Source: Sequoia sempervirens (Eukaryota > Streptophyta > Pinopsida > Cupressales > Cupressaceae). Taken from it: a DNA stretch of 64,000 nucleotides. How positions within the stretch are numbered: position 1 is the first letter of the stretch; each line of letters starts with the position of its first letter. The stretch is from the NCBI GenBank assembly GCA_007258455.2, contig VDFB02296606.1:32448-96447 (forward strand), given 5' to 3'. The position numbers were made by a program, and so were the translations under genes. This document shows, piece by piece, positions 44,853 to 54,739 of the stretch. The notes under the pieces are model-generated. The model was given only the letters and a program-made list of their open reading frames with translations, did no database searches and had not been told where the DNA came from.

Positions 44853-46102
44853 TGTAAGATAGGGGGACCAACCACGTTCAAGGCCCCAGGTCACGGAGAG
44901 CCAAGAGCGGAAGGTTGCCCTAACTTACCTCAGCTTAAAGGGGTGTTTAGAGATGAGGGACGAGAATGATGAGGACTATAAGGTCCTTCTATCACTTTGT
45001 AGACCCAAAACTCAAAATGGGGCTAGGCAAGCAGGTTTTCGCGTTCAACATTGTTTCTCAGGAAGCTCTCTGCCCAAGGACAAAAGCATGATTTCAGGAT
45101 GACACCACGATGTGCTAGCGTCTCTTAGGTGTGTTGGTGTCCTCACAACCAGATGACCAAAAATATAATGTGAATTGTCAGAAAATAGACTAATGGCCTA
45201 GCTAATGGTTTTTAGGAGAACAAAACAAAACTATAAATATGAGATATATAAATGAATATGATAAAGCAAATAGATTAGAGTTAGGGTGACAAGAATGATC
45301 TCACAAAAGAGCATGTTTGCTAGCTAGCTCCAAGTACACTTCCACCTACACACAAGAAAGAGGAAAATTGTTGGGTGGCTATATAGGGGCCTGCCTTAGT
45401 CAGACCCCCATTTTGGTGTTTCCACCTCCACGGACAACCAACATAGCGATAATGGAGAAAAGTATGATAAAGAAGAATGAAAGTAAAGAACACAATAACA
45501 CTTCAAAACAATAGTGTGCTACCCAACCAAATCGTAGAGGAGAGAAGTGAAAAGCTTACCACCTCCACCAAGAGTTCACTAGATAATGGAGGAGAAAATT
45601 AGAGGACTTAAGCCCCTACTACAATGGTGTTGTTCCACACTTGCTCTACGGAGTTGATGGAGTGTTGTTGTTACTGCTATGGAGTGCAAAGTGTTGCTTC
45701 AAGGTTGAGAGTGCAAGAAATGAATGCTAAAAGATTGCTTGCACTTATGAAGAAGATGAAATGCATGAAGAATGAGTGAATTTGAAGGGAGAATGAGAAA
45801 AACGGCCATATTCTGAGTCGGATGGTCAAAGAGGGGCATTACAAATCGACCCCAATAAGAAGTGTAATTCATTTGTAGGCTTCAGACATAGAAATCCGTC
45901 AGGGATGTAAGCACGTTGTGCGGACGTCTACGCACTGTACGAGCATCCCTAACAGTTATTTTTCTACTGACGCACAAAACATATGCCAAGTGGAATGAAA
46001 GCAGCGGGCTGATGTGGATTTTTTGCATTTGAATTTGGTTTTTTAAGGCGAGGAAGTGTAAAAGGGGAATTTGGGTAAGGGGTGCAAATCCGCGCCTATA
46101 CA
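44853..46102 (-). repeat. 5' LTR of the RT-less gypsy element
   Basis: 1250 bp. Plus-strand left end TGTAAGATAGGGGGACC at 44853, right end ...GCGCCTATACA at 46102. Just inside, the element strand reads TTTTTGGTGAACCCAACG, equivalent to TTTTGGTGAACTTGGC next to the related LTR at 61148. The G/C hairpin is at 45386-45409. Its outer end is 3 bp from the TIR element at 46106. Confidence 0.85.
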
Positions 46103-46105
46103 GAC

Positions 46106-47090
46106 GGGTGATCCCACAATAGTGGTTTACAATTTTTGGCCAAACTGGACACTAAAATACATTTTTTTAACTAAATCTTTACTTTTGGGTACCTATAGTG
46201 GCTAAACCGTGAGGAATTTGAAGATGATACAAACTAGAGTTTCGTGACATTGTCTATAGATTATAAATATATTTTTTTCAAAAAAATTGGAATCAAATCG
46301 CATTTCTTTTTCTATCTCCCTCGAAAACTATTTTTTTTCAAAAACAACATTTTAAAAGTGGCGCTCACTGTATAACACAACCTTTTTCCATTAAGGATAA
46401 AATTATAATTATTTTGAATTTAGATTTGTAACTCTAATATCTAGTGCTTCCACTTGGTTAGATATTTTTTTATTGAATATGTTTTATTTAATCAAATTTG
46501 AAGTCAAACCAATTACAATTCAGACATAGCTGTGTATAATGTGTAACTTTTTTTGTATGTATCGAAATTCTTTTTTTGTTGGATCAAGAACTTCAATATC
46601 TAGTGCACTCATATTTTTCAAAAAAAAAATTGAAAATCTGCTATTTTTCCACATGTGCAAAACAGAGAGCTTGATTTTTGGTGAAAAACCTATGTTTAAT
46701 AAAACTAAAAAAATAGATACATAATAAAACCAAAACATATTAAAATTATAGTTGTTGGATAGCTCGTTCTGAGGACTATCTGATTCCAGTTGGGTTTGTG
46801 AATTCTCCTCCATTTTCATCCTTAACCTGAGCTTCGAAGCGTAAAAATCTAGACTTTCAAAGTGCCTAAGGGGGAAAATGAGGGCAAAGGGGGTTTCGAG
46901 CGAACCCATAGCTTTCCTTTTGCATTTTGTTTGTCTTTTTTGGGCGGGAAATGTGGGCCCAATATTTAATGGGTTCGCTCAAACCTACAAGTTCATTTGA
47001 ACCCCTAAAACTAATTTTTTTTGCATGGGGTCATTTTTTTCTTTTTTTCCTTCCTCCATCAAATTGTAAACCACTATTTTGGCTTCACCC
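46106..47090. mobile_element. Non-autonomous TIR element, copy 1 (985 bp)
   Basis: The left end GGGTGATCCCACAATAGTGG and the reverse complement of the right end GGGTGAAGCCAAAATAGTGG form terminal inverted repeats that continue as TTTACAATTT, about 30 bp with few mismatches. The interior is AT-rich and its frames (for example minus 46909-46520) show no transposase. A second copy in opposite orientation is at 58915-59913. A possible degraded target duplication, AAGGCTT (39604) versus AAGCTT (47091), would enclose both this element and the adjacent gypsy element. Confidence 0.75.
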
Positions 47091-47950
47091 AAGCTTATTT
47101 TTGCAAAGTATTTTACTTACACCCTAATGCTCTACTCCCAATAGACTTGGGGAGATTAACAAAAGAATGTCAAAGACATAGAGACTATTACAAAGTAAAA
47201 TGGTTACCAAGTTTCAGGTCTAGAGGGCCAAACAAAGAATTGAGAAGATTTTCTAGTGGGCAATTGGAACCATTTAGCTATGATGTATTTGAAGATTATT
47301 TTATAAAAAAAACATATTTTTCCCTTTGCCAAGTAAATTGAGGGTAGATTGCAAGCCCCATATGAGTCAAGTTGATGTCAAAAGCATGGATGTAAATAAG
47401 TCGTATGATTATGTTGGCTACATTGTAGATGAGATTCACATAGCTTTGAGCTCTATTAAGATGGATAATAATGTGATCCACTTCATATGGTACTCTCTAC
47501 TGTGACATATTATCTTGTTCAGTGGGATAAACATTTGGTCCCACCATATGCAAATTAGAGCTTGGGATTAACAAAAAGTATTATTACTAGTGTAGGAATG
47601 GACCTACATATGGGATAAAGGCTATGATAAGTCTAATTATCTAGTCTTTGAAGAATTTCTTTTAAATAAATTCTTAGAGATCTTGGGCAACCTATGGACT
47701 AGAGGCTTTCAAGAGGGGTGAGAAGGCTTTTGAGACCTAAGGAATTGTTCCTAAAGGTAGAAATCAAACATAGCTAGGGTGACTGGTTAATGAGGTGTCC
47801 TCTTAGGTGTTGTTAGTTGTTCCACTAAGGACAAACAATCTCTTGTCCTCAAATTGCTCACATCTCTTTTCACCTAACTCATCCTAGTTTTGAATGAAGT
47901 TAGGTTGCAAACATTTGTACCATTGTAATTTTTTTTTCCTTTCAAGGATG
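47091..47950 (+). pseudogene. Unknown ORF fragment continuing after the insertion nest
   Basis: 47090-47341 is open: AYFCKVFYLHPNALLPIDLG, RLTKECQRHRDYYKVKWLPS, FRSRGPNKELRRFSSGQLEP, FSYDVFEDYFIKKTYF. After a frameshift it continues with RVDCKPHMSQVDVKSM and YDYVGYIVDEIHIALSSIKM to about 47500, then decays. It probably belongs to the same unknown TE protein as 39282-39610, both on the plus strand on either side of the nest. No function assigned. Confidence 0.4.
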
Positions 47951-48064
47951 TGGTTAGGAGTCTAACAATCACATTGTCTTATGTGATATAATATACAGAG
48001 CATATATTGGCCACATCTTGAATGCGTTCTATTGGAGTAGTGGATGTCTCACCAATAGAAAAAG

Positions 48065-48845
48065 TGTTGGGATTAAGGTGTCTCACCCTTTGAGTCCTAG
48101 CATTATTTTTGGATAAATAATTATGCAAATATTGATAAATCCTAAGTTTACTTGACTATAATAGTTGCCATAGCACTTTGTGGGACCCGTCGAGGAGTGG
48201 TATATCCTACATGCAAAGTGTGGAGCTCAACCGAGTGCCACTTGTCACCTAGGCACTCTATCAAAGCATTGCTTCTTGTGCCTAATTCATAAAGGTGTTC
48301 CATAGAGACATTTGTCACTTAGGCGCTCATTTGGAGAGAGGAGCTTGTAAAAAGCTTCTCAGAGTTGCATGAAGGTGACATGTGTCAAGGCATGTTGAGT
48401 TAACTATGGTATCTACCTAATTTGTGGATGTTGGTGCCCACTTTGAAAAGTCAAGAGTGGAAGTTCCTATTTGCAAGGGGAGTCGTGTATCGATGCATTT
48501 TCTATTCCTAGTTGAGTCATCTTGGAATGTGGATGCCTAGTTTTTTTACAGTTGTTTTTTTGCATGTGCATGTTGCATGTTTTTGCATGTAGTGTCTTTT
48601 TGTTGCATGTTCATGCATGGGCATGGGTTTAAGGAAACTTCTATCATGGGCACTGTATACTCTATAAATACAGGTGTTTTGCTAAAGGAGTGATGAGAGA
48701 GTTGTTTGTTTTGTGGATGTTATGTTGTCAAATTTTCTCTAGAAGAGCAAGATGTAATCTCCAAGTTCAAGCTATGAGCCTGCAAGTGTATTATAACATT
48801 GTTGTTACGAATAGATACATTGGTTCAAGCCTACATGAGAATAGT
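48065..48845 (+). other. Possible solo LTR or promoter-bearing repeat
   Basis: Begins TGTTGGGATTAAGG at 48065 and carries a good TATA box CTCTATAAATACAGG at 48660-48674. A cluster of GCATG/CATGCA words lies at 48556-48630, about 40-100 bp upstream of that TATA box. No partner LTR or TSD was found, so the boundaries are uncertain. Confidence 0.35.
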
Positions 48846-48849
48846 GTTG

Positions 48850-50700
48850 AACAAGACAACTAAGAGGGGGGTGAATCAGTTGTAGCAAATTTAAACTTAA
48901 AACATTCACTAAAACTGAGATCAATCACAATTCTTAACAATGTTAAAATGATTAAACATTAAGTGCAAGTGAAGAAACTGAAAACCATCACACAAACATA
49001 GTTACACCAGATTTATGTGGAAAACCCAATGAGGGAAAAACCACGGTGAGGATTGAATCACACTATAGAGAATATCAAAACTGATTACAAAAGGCTCACT
49101 ACCTGAGAAAAAGGCTCACTGCCAAAACAAGGACTCATTGTCTACATCAGGACTCACTGTCCAATAGGGTTAACCACCCAGAGGGCTCACTGCCACAAAG
49201 ATACAAAGAAGATAGAAGAGATATGTTATACAGAGAAGGAAATCTCAATGCAACAGAGAAATCCTCCAGAATTTACTCGACCACTTGCAGACATGCATGA
49301 ATGATAGAGTCCACCTTTAGCTCACTGCATCCGGAAACTCAACATTTATGCTTCGCACTGATCTGCCACACTCATATCACATACACCCACTGATTCACAT
49401 CTACTTCGCATCTATTTTCTCTATTTCTTTGCATTTATCTCTCCTCTTTTCACCACTATCTCATCCTGTCTTTATACAATCTTCAACTTTGAAACATATC
49501 TAAAGTCGACCACCCATCGTTAAATTCAAATTAGGTCAGTGCCAAAACATCCTAGGGTAGAATTAGAATGAGAGCAACCCAAACACACGCTTGATGAGGA
49601 CCCAAATAGGTCCCAACACGCTTCATCAATTATGAAGGTAGTGTTTAACACAAGGTCAACCAAACCAGTGTAAAACACATAGAACAATTAAGCACGATCC
49701 TTCCAGATACAAAAATTATCTTCAACATGATCATAACAACTTAACTCTAGAACCGCAAGTCATAAGACTTAGCCAAAGAGATTTATCCAGACCAACAAAA
49801 TTTCTCCTAGACCTTAAGCCAGATACACAAAAAACCGCAGTTCACAACTGGTGAACATAACCCGTACTGTACAATTAATCATAAGTCAAAAATTTGGATA
49901 TAGCAGCTTCCAACAACCATGATCAACATATCTAAACTGCACACACATAGAAGCAAATCCAGAGCAAAACCCAGAGCAACCATTGAACACCTGCAATACA
50001 ATTTTCTCAATATCTTCAACATATATACAGCCAATAACCTGCATTCATGACATCAATGACAACAACAACCAATTGATAAACCAATTGACCAATTGACATC
50101 AATGACAACACCTTCATTCTTGCAACAAATAGACTCTGTAATTGTATTGTAATTGGTTTTTTTGTTGATAATACAATTGATCTATGCTCTTGGAGTGTGA
50201 AGGTTTTTACTTCAAAGAGTTTTCTCCACGTATATCTATGTTCTCTCTTCTGTCTATTTTTCTATTCTTTAAATGTTAATTTACATGATGCTATGCTACT
50301 AAAATGTTAATGTGATGGAAATTAAACTGTGTTCCTTTCTGCGTTAAGGCATAGTTGTATATGCTTGTATCACGAAATACAAATGATACTAGAGGCATAT
50401 ACTAGTTTAATATGATTTTAACTGTGGTGCAGTCTTTAACGTTGTTGAGAGTTCCAACAAGAAGTCAGGCCTCTCCAATCTCCTCAATAGCATTGTCTAA
50501 GACCACAAATATTGCTATCTACAAAATTTTGTAAAGCTCTATAATCCAATTTATGAATTGCTAAAATAAAGGAAATGGGTTGAATTCAGCATGCTATATA
50601 AATGGATCCACAATATAAACTATTAAAATGAAAAAGACAAAAGGATTTTGTATCAAAATACCACCAAAACATTTTCTTTTTCTTTTCTTTATTAAGAAAC
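48850..50700. other. Unassigned repeat-derived DNA
   Basis: Starts with AAGACAACTAAGAGGGGGGT (near 48858), then short repeats of GGCTCACTGCC/GGACTCACTGTC at 49094, 49115, 49133, 49154 and 49183. A GACATCAATGACAACA phrase occurs twice near 50048 and 50095. No coding region, LTR pair or TIR is recognised. Confidence 0.35.
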
Positions 50701-50727
50701 CAATGAAGAATTTGTTGCTTGTACATT

Positions 50728-51005
50728 AAAGCAGAATTCCAAAAAAGGAAAAACAGGATGCAAAATTTTACGGGCTCTTTCAACCAGAATCCTAACAAAG
50801 CACATAAACTGAAAACCAAAATCAGATATGAATAGAAGAAACTTTTAGAGTCACAAAATATTTTCTTTCTGTTTTCAAAGCAGAATTCCAAAAAAGCAAG
50901 AATAGGGTGCAAGATTTTCCAGGATCTTTCAACCAGAACCCTAACGAAGCCCATAAATTGAACCAAAAGCAGATATGAATAGAAGAAATTTTAGAGCCAC
51001 AAGCC
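50728..51005. repeat. 149-bp tandem repeat downstream of gene X copy B
   Basis: AAAGCAGAATTCCAAAAAA begins at 50728 and 50877; both are followed by TCTTTCAACCAGAA, GAAGC/AAGC and CAGATATGAATAGAAGAAA segments. The copies differ at roughly one base in ten. The minus-strand frames that cross it are products of the repeat and not believed. Confidence 0.75.
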
Positions 51006-51562
51006 CCTCGCTTCCTCAAGGCTGGGCACAAGATCTCCACCAATATACGCGGCCATGAGGCATTCAAGGTCACCAAGCAGCTTCCTTTGACAAATACAGG
51101 TGGTACAGGTAGTTACTAAAACTTTTTCTTCTCCTCCACCAAACCTCTGCCCATCATGTAAGCCAAGGCCTTGTAATTATGCCTACTCAGCCCTTCCTTC
51201 TCCCTGTCAAGTACAAGCACAACTAGATTAACACCTAGGCTGCAGAGCAACCACTTCACCATAGGACACATGCAGCAGTAGTTGACAAAGAAGAAACTTT
51301 GTTGCCAAAAATAGGTAAATCAGCTGCCTTCCATGCACAAATCTGCATTAAAGAGCAGAATTGCACTCTCCATACTTCCATGCTTCTCTTAGAGAAATGA
51401 ACTCAGGCCAACAAAAAAATTGTTTTCAAATTCGGGCAATCCCCTCATCAATTGCAGCCATAAATTCAATGCCATGGCCATGTCCATCATCCTCCTGCAG
51501 GAGCCGAAAACCACTGCTAGCAAAAGGGAATGTTGAGAGTGGCAAAAATGAGATCATAACCA
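50994..51562 (-). pseudogene. Unidentified gene fragment X, copy B
   Basis: Minus-strand counterpart of 21568-22135. Readable pieces are SGFRLLQEDDGHGHGIEFMA and AIDEGIARI (about 51530-51430). After an apparent acceptor TTGACAG|GG near 51212 come EKEGLSRHNYKALAYMMGRG and LVEEKKK, then KLLGDLECLMAAYIGGDLVP and SLEEARGLWL ending in TAA near 50995. GC content is higher than in the flanks, as expected for host coding DNA. Exon joints are uncertain, the family is unknown, and I cannot tell whether it is alive. It lies directly downstream of CRK-B on the same strand. Confidence 0.5.
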
Positions 51563-51907
51563 CCTTGCTTCACTATTGAGTAGACAAAAACAGGCTACAC
51601 AAATAACCAACTTACTACTGCTGAGATTTGAAGTTAACACTGTTGCATTAGGGTCAGCTAAAAAATTTAAAAACATGAAGCTTTCACTGTCCATTTACTA
51701 GATAAGAGGTTTTGACAGTCCATGAAAAATTAGGGAGAACTTTTTGCGAAAAACCGTATTTAGTTTGATGCAAACACGGTTTTCTCCAAAAAAATCACCT
51801 TACTCTGCTAAATTTCTTGTTGAACATGCATTCAGAACTATCCAAGAATACATATTTAGATGTAGAATAGCCCCGAAAGCGCTTTTACCTGTTTGACACT
51901 TCTCCTT

Positions 51908-52237
51908 TCAGCGAGCCTGTAAAGAGTCGGTGATAGATACATTGGATTTAGATGGCCCTGCTGCTGACGAGGATCCCAACTGCGATGTGGAGGCAGAAAA
52001 CAGGTACCGCTTATCATTATCAATCTCCATAAACGTAGGTTTGACTGGTCTTGCCTCTACTGACACTGGTGCAAGCATTGATACAACATTTGACATGGAC
52101 GGTCTCTTTGATGGAGAGTCATGCGTGCACGCAAGAGCAATATTTATTACTTTCAATACCTGTTCTGCGTCAAACCTTCCTTCCAGCCTTGGATCCACAA
52201 TACCCAGCCCTTCATTTCTTTGGTATAGTCTCCACGT
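51908..52237 (-). CDS. CRK-B exon 6: kinase C-lobe and tail
   Basis: Acceptor GCAG|ACGTGG; 330 bp including the stop at 51908-51910. Carries [20 protein letters not shown], the conserved [20 protein letters not shown] block with the invariant Arg, and a serine-rich tail ending SITDSLQAR. Confidence 0.9.
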   Translation of the reverse strand, partial: TWRLYQRNEGLGIVDPRLEGRFDAEQVLKVINIALACTHDSPSKRPSMSNVVSMLAPVSVEARPVKPTFMEIDNDKRYLFSASTSQLGSSSAAGPSKSNVSITDSLQAR

Positions 52238-54739
52238 CTGCAATTATAAATTTACTTAGAACAGCTAAACTCATATTTTTGATTAAAAATCGAACCTGTA
52301 AATAGAGGTATACCCAGGGCAGTAGAAGCTGCATATCAATTGGAAGTCTTGTCTGGATAGACTTTCTACCACTGATGGTCTCCAGAACGACCACTCCATA
52401 GCTGTACACATCGGCTTTTTCTGTTAATTGACCATGGACTGCATATTCTGGAGCAGTATAACCTCTGCAATACAGGGGATTGAGAGAAATTGTTTAATTT
52501 GAAGTTTTATTAGATCTAAATCACTAGGAAAAAGACAAGGCTCATAAAGAACTAAATGTTCTTACAGTGTTCCCCCAACCCTTGTAGTGAGATGGGTTCT
52601 GTCATGAGGGAAGAGCCTTGCCAATCCAAAATCAGCAATTTTGGGCTGGAATTTGTCATCTAACAAAATATTGGCAGCTTTTATGTCTCTGTGCACAATG
52701 CGTACATGAGAATGCTCGTGGAGGTAAGCCAAACCTTTTGCTGTACCTAATATGATGTCGAATCGTACTTCCCAACTTAGGCAAGTTCTTTCTTTAACTG
52801 CGATATGAAATAAATTCTCTGTTGTTAACTCGAGATCCTTCCAGATTGGAACGCCCACGATAGAAGAGGGTAAAAAAATTGACATGTAGTTCCGTTGATC
52901 TTCATAAAAACACCATTACTTTTTTATTTCTAATACCTGCTAACTGTTTTGAAGGAAAGGGGGTGTGAAAACTAAATTAAATGCTACCTGGGATCCATAC
53001 CAAAGAGATGTTTGTCGAGGCTTCGATTTGCCATATATTCCAACACGAGAAACCTTTGGTCTTGTAGCGTGCAGCATCCCAGCAACGTAACCAGATTCCG
53101 ATGAGAGACACTGCTGATAACCTCGACTTCTGTCCAGAATTCGTTTGTGACTCTGTTCGACTCACTTGCAAACAGCCTCTTTACAGCTATCTCCCTCCCG
53201 CTGCGCAGTGTTCCCTGTAACCTCTCAAATATTTCAATTTTCAGGTTAAATTAGCTTCATCAGAGCAAAAGACTGTTGGGTAAATCTCAAATATTTCAAC
53301 CTGCAGGTTAACATTAACATTAACAGAGGAAAAAGATTGTTTGGTACCTTATAAACCTGGCCGAAACCCCCTTCTCCAATCTTATTCTTGTCATCGAAAA
53401 TTTCAGTTGCCTCTCTAAGCTGTTCGTAATCAAACCTCACAGCTTTTTCCCCAAAATTTGATTCCTCGTCTGCGAAATTATAACGGAAATCACCTGGCTG
53501 ATCTGTGTTGTGCTGTTCACTCAGAAAAATGGGCTGTCTGAGTTTGAAATAGGCAAAGAAAACAGCCACTATTACGAGAACTACTCCTCCTGTAATTCCA
53601 ACAATAATGCCCACAGTCTTAGATTTTGACCCTCCACCTCCGTCTGTGTTTATCGCTGCCAAGTTTAACAGTCAGACATTACAATTCAAGCAAGAAACAA
53701 TGAAATTAAATGATACCTATTTCAGATTTCATTACAAGCTATGTTACCTGCAATCCCATTGAGAGAAAAGAAAGGATTCGTGTCGTATCGTAAATAGCAG
53801 CCGGCTTCGAGCACTTGACCTTGGGTAGATGGAAGGCAGCTACCTATCTGATTCTGGACCCGCTGCAGACATGTTTGGCAGCCGTCAGTTGTAAGAGACT
53901 CCCAACATTCAGCAAGAGAATATATATTTGTGGAAGAAGCAGAATCAACTGTCCAAGCAATTGCAAAACTGTTATTTGCAGGGGCTTTGCCAACGGTCTC
54001 GCTAATCAACTTTAGCGTTTTCTCTGAGAGAAAAGAAAGGATTCGTGTCGTATCGTAAATAGCAGCCGGCTTCGAGCACTTGACCTTGGGTAGATGGAAG
54101 GCAGCTACCTATCTGATTCTGGACCCGCTGCAGACATGTTTGGCAGCCGTCAGTTGTAAGAGACTCCCAACATTCAGCAAGAGAATATATATTTGTGGAA
54201 GAAGCAGAATCAACTGTCCAAGCAATTGCAAAACTGTTATTTGCAGGGGCTTTGCCAACGGTCTCGCTAATCAACTTTAGCGTTTTCTCTGAGAATTTAT
54301 CGGCGCTGCTGTTGGAGGAAAAGGCGCAGTCAGGGATGCCGGTGTCGACTGGCTGAGTTAAAAATGTAAAATTCGCATAACGCAAGAAACATCCATCGAT
54401 ATATACTCGTCCTCCATTTTTCATAGGGCAAAGCAGGGCGAGTTGTTTCCGTGCCTCTTGAAAACATTGGACACAGTGAGAGAGACGGAAGTCAGCCCTG
54501 CACTGAGCAAGGCCATACAGTTCATCGCCGCCTGTTCCCTGGGATTCGTTCCCGAAACGAGTGATTGAGATGTCTTTGGCAAGCAAATTCAATACTGGTT
54601 CAAGATTTGCCTTGAAAACACTGGCGTTTAGGGTATCGTAAGGGTCACAGCGGTATAGGACCTTTGAGGTATTTTGATCTGCCACTAATTGGTCTGTGAA
54701 GGCCAGGAATAGAGCCACATACACTGCAACAATTGACAT
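51908..54739 (-). CDS. CRK copy B: cysteine-rich receptor-like protein kinase, six exons, frame broken by a 265-bp duplication
   Basis: Predicted plasma-membrane receptor Ser/Thr kinase of the DUF26 class. Start ATG at 54739 (an in-frame GTG 12 bp upstream is not used). Signal peptide [15 protein letters not shown]; two DUF26 domains with C-x8-C-x2-C ([13 protein letters not shown] and [13 protein letters not shown]); transmembrane helix in exon 2; kinase P-loop GEGGFGQVY, Lys in IAVKRL, HRD, DFG and APE all intact. Exons: 54739-53748, 53655-53348, 53214-53001, 52797-52566, 52464-52314, 52237-51908; all introns are GT-AG. Counting one copy of the 265-bp repeat, the exons sum to 1962 bp (653 residues), with phases that agree at every joint. 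With both copies, exon 1 shifts frame and ends early at 54002. Whether this allele is dead or misassembled is open. Confidence 0.9.
52314..52464 (-). CDS. CRK-B exon 5: activation segment end and helix F
   Basis: Acceptor TGCAG|AGGTTATAC; 151 bp. Carries [35 protein letters not shown] and [11 protein letters not shown]: the APE motif and the DVYSYGV block of RLK kinases. Donor TGG|GTATAC, phase 0. Confidence 0.9.
52566..52797 (-). CDS. CRK-B exon 4: catalytic loop and DFG
   Basis: Acceptor CGCAG|TTAAAG; 232 bp. Carries [40 protein letters not shown] and [11 protein letters not shown], that is HRD and DFG intact, ending in RVGGTL. Donor ACACT|GTAAG, phase 2. Confidence 0.9.
53001..53214 (-). 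CDS. CRK-B exon 3: kinase N-lobe
   Basis: Acceptor ACAG|GGAACACTG; 214 bp. Carries [14 protein letters not shown] (catalytic Lys), [20 protein letters not shown] (helix C Glu) and [17 protein letters not shown]. Donor G|GTATGG at 53001/53000 leaves phase 1. The alternative donor 11 bp further on would lead into a stop in exon 4. The copy A counterpart of this donor is mutated. Confidence 0.88.
53348..53655 (-). CDS. CRK-B exon 2: transmembrane segment and P-loop
   Basis: Acceptor GCAG|CGATAAAC; 308 bp. A glycine-rich linker [12 protein letters not shown] precedes the hydrophobic helix [20 protein letters not shown], a juxtamembrane segment and the ATP-binding [10 protein letters not shown]. 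Donor AAG|GTACC, phase 0. Confidence 0.9.
53748..54739 (-). CDS. CRK-B exon 1: signal peptide and two DUF26 domains
   Basis: Encodes the secretion signal and both cysteine-rich ectodomains. It ends ...NGIA plus one base at donor G|GTAACA. It contains the tandem duplication 53761-54290. Reading from the ATG, the frame after the second DUF26 domain enters the extra copy out of phase and stops at 54002. Without the duplicate it is 727 bp and leaves phase 1, matching exon 2. Confidence 0.9.
53761..54290. repeat. Perfect 265-bp tandem duplication inside CRK-B exon 1
   Basis: 53761-54025 and 54026-54290 are identical base for base as far as I can see. Both begin GAGAGAAAAGAAAGG and end TTTAGCGTTTTCTCT. 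The next bases after the second copy are GAGAATTT, so GAGA microhomology marks the joint. 265 is not a multiple of three. Copy A of the gene (34100-34440) has only one copy. Confidence 0.95.

Larger units (their letters stand above)
39611..46102 (-). mobile_element. Gypsy-type LTR element without RT (large non-autonomous derivative)
   Basis: Two LTRs in the same orientation bound about 4 kb. In element (minus) order: 5' LTR 46102-44853, a TTTTTGGTGAACCC leader/primer-site candidate just inside, retropepsin-like region (about 44600-43900), proline/serine-rich frames (43791-43414, 43147-42758), a 71-bp tandem array (41560-41060), polypurine tract, 3' LTR 40866-39611. No RT, RNase H or integrase block was found on either strand. 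A TSD is not evident (GGCTT on the left, GACGG on the right). Confidence 0.8.

Noticed and set aside
50586..51076. Minus-strand ORFs of 126 and 84 codons
   Set aside because: They run through the 149-bp tandem repeat and are out of frame with the conserved segments of gene X.
51930..52305. Plus-strand ORFs over the CRK exon 6 region and similar ones at 22984-23281
   Set aside because: They are antisense shadows of the kinase exon present in both paralogues.
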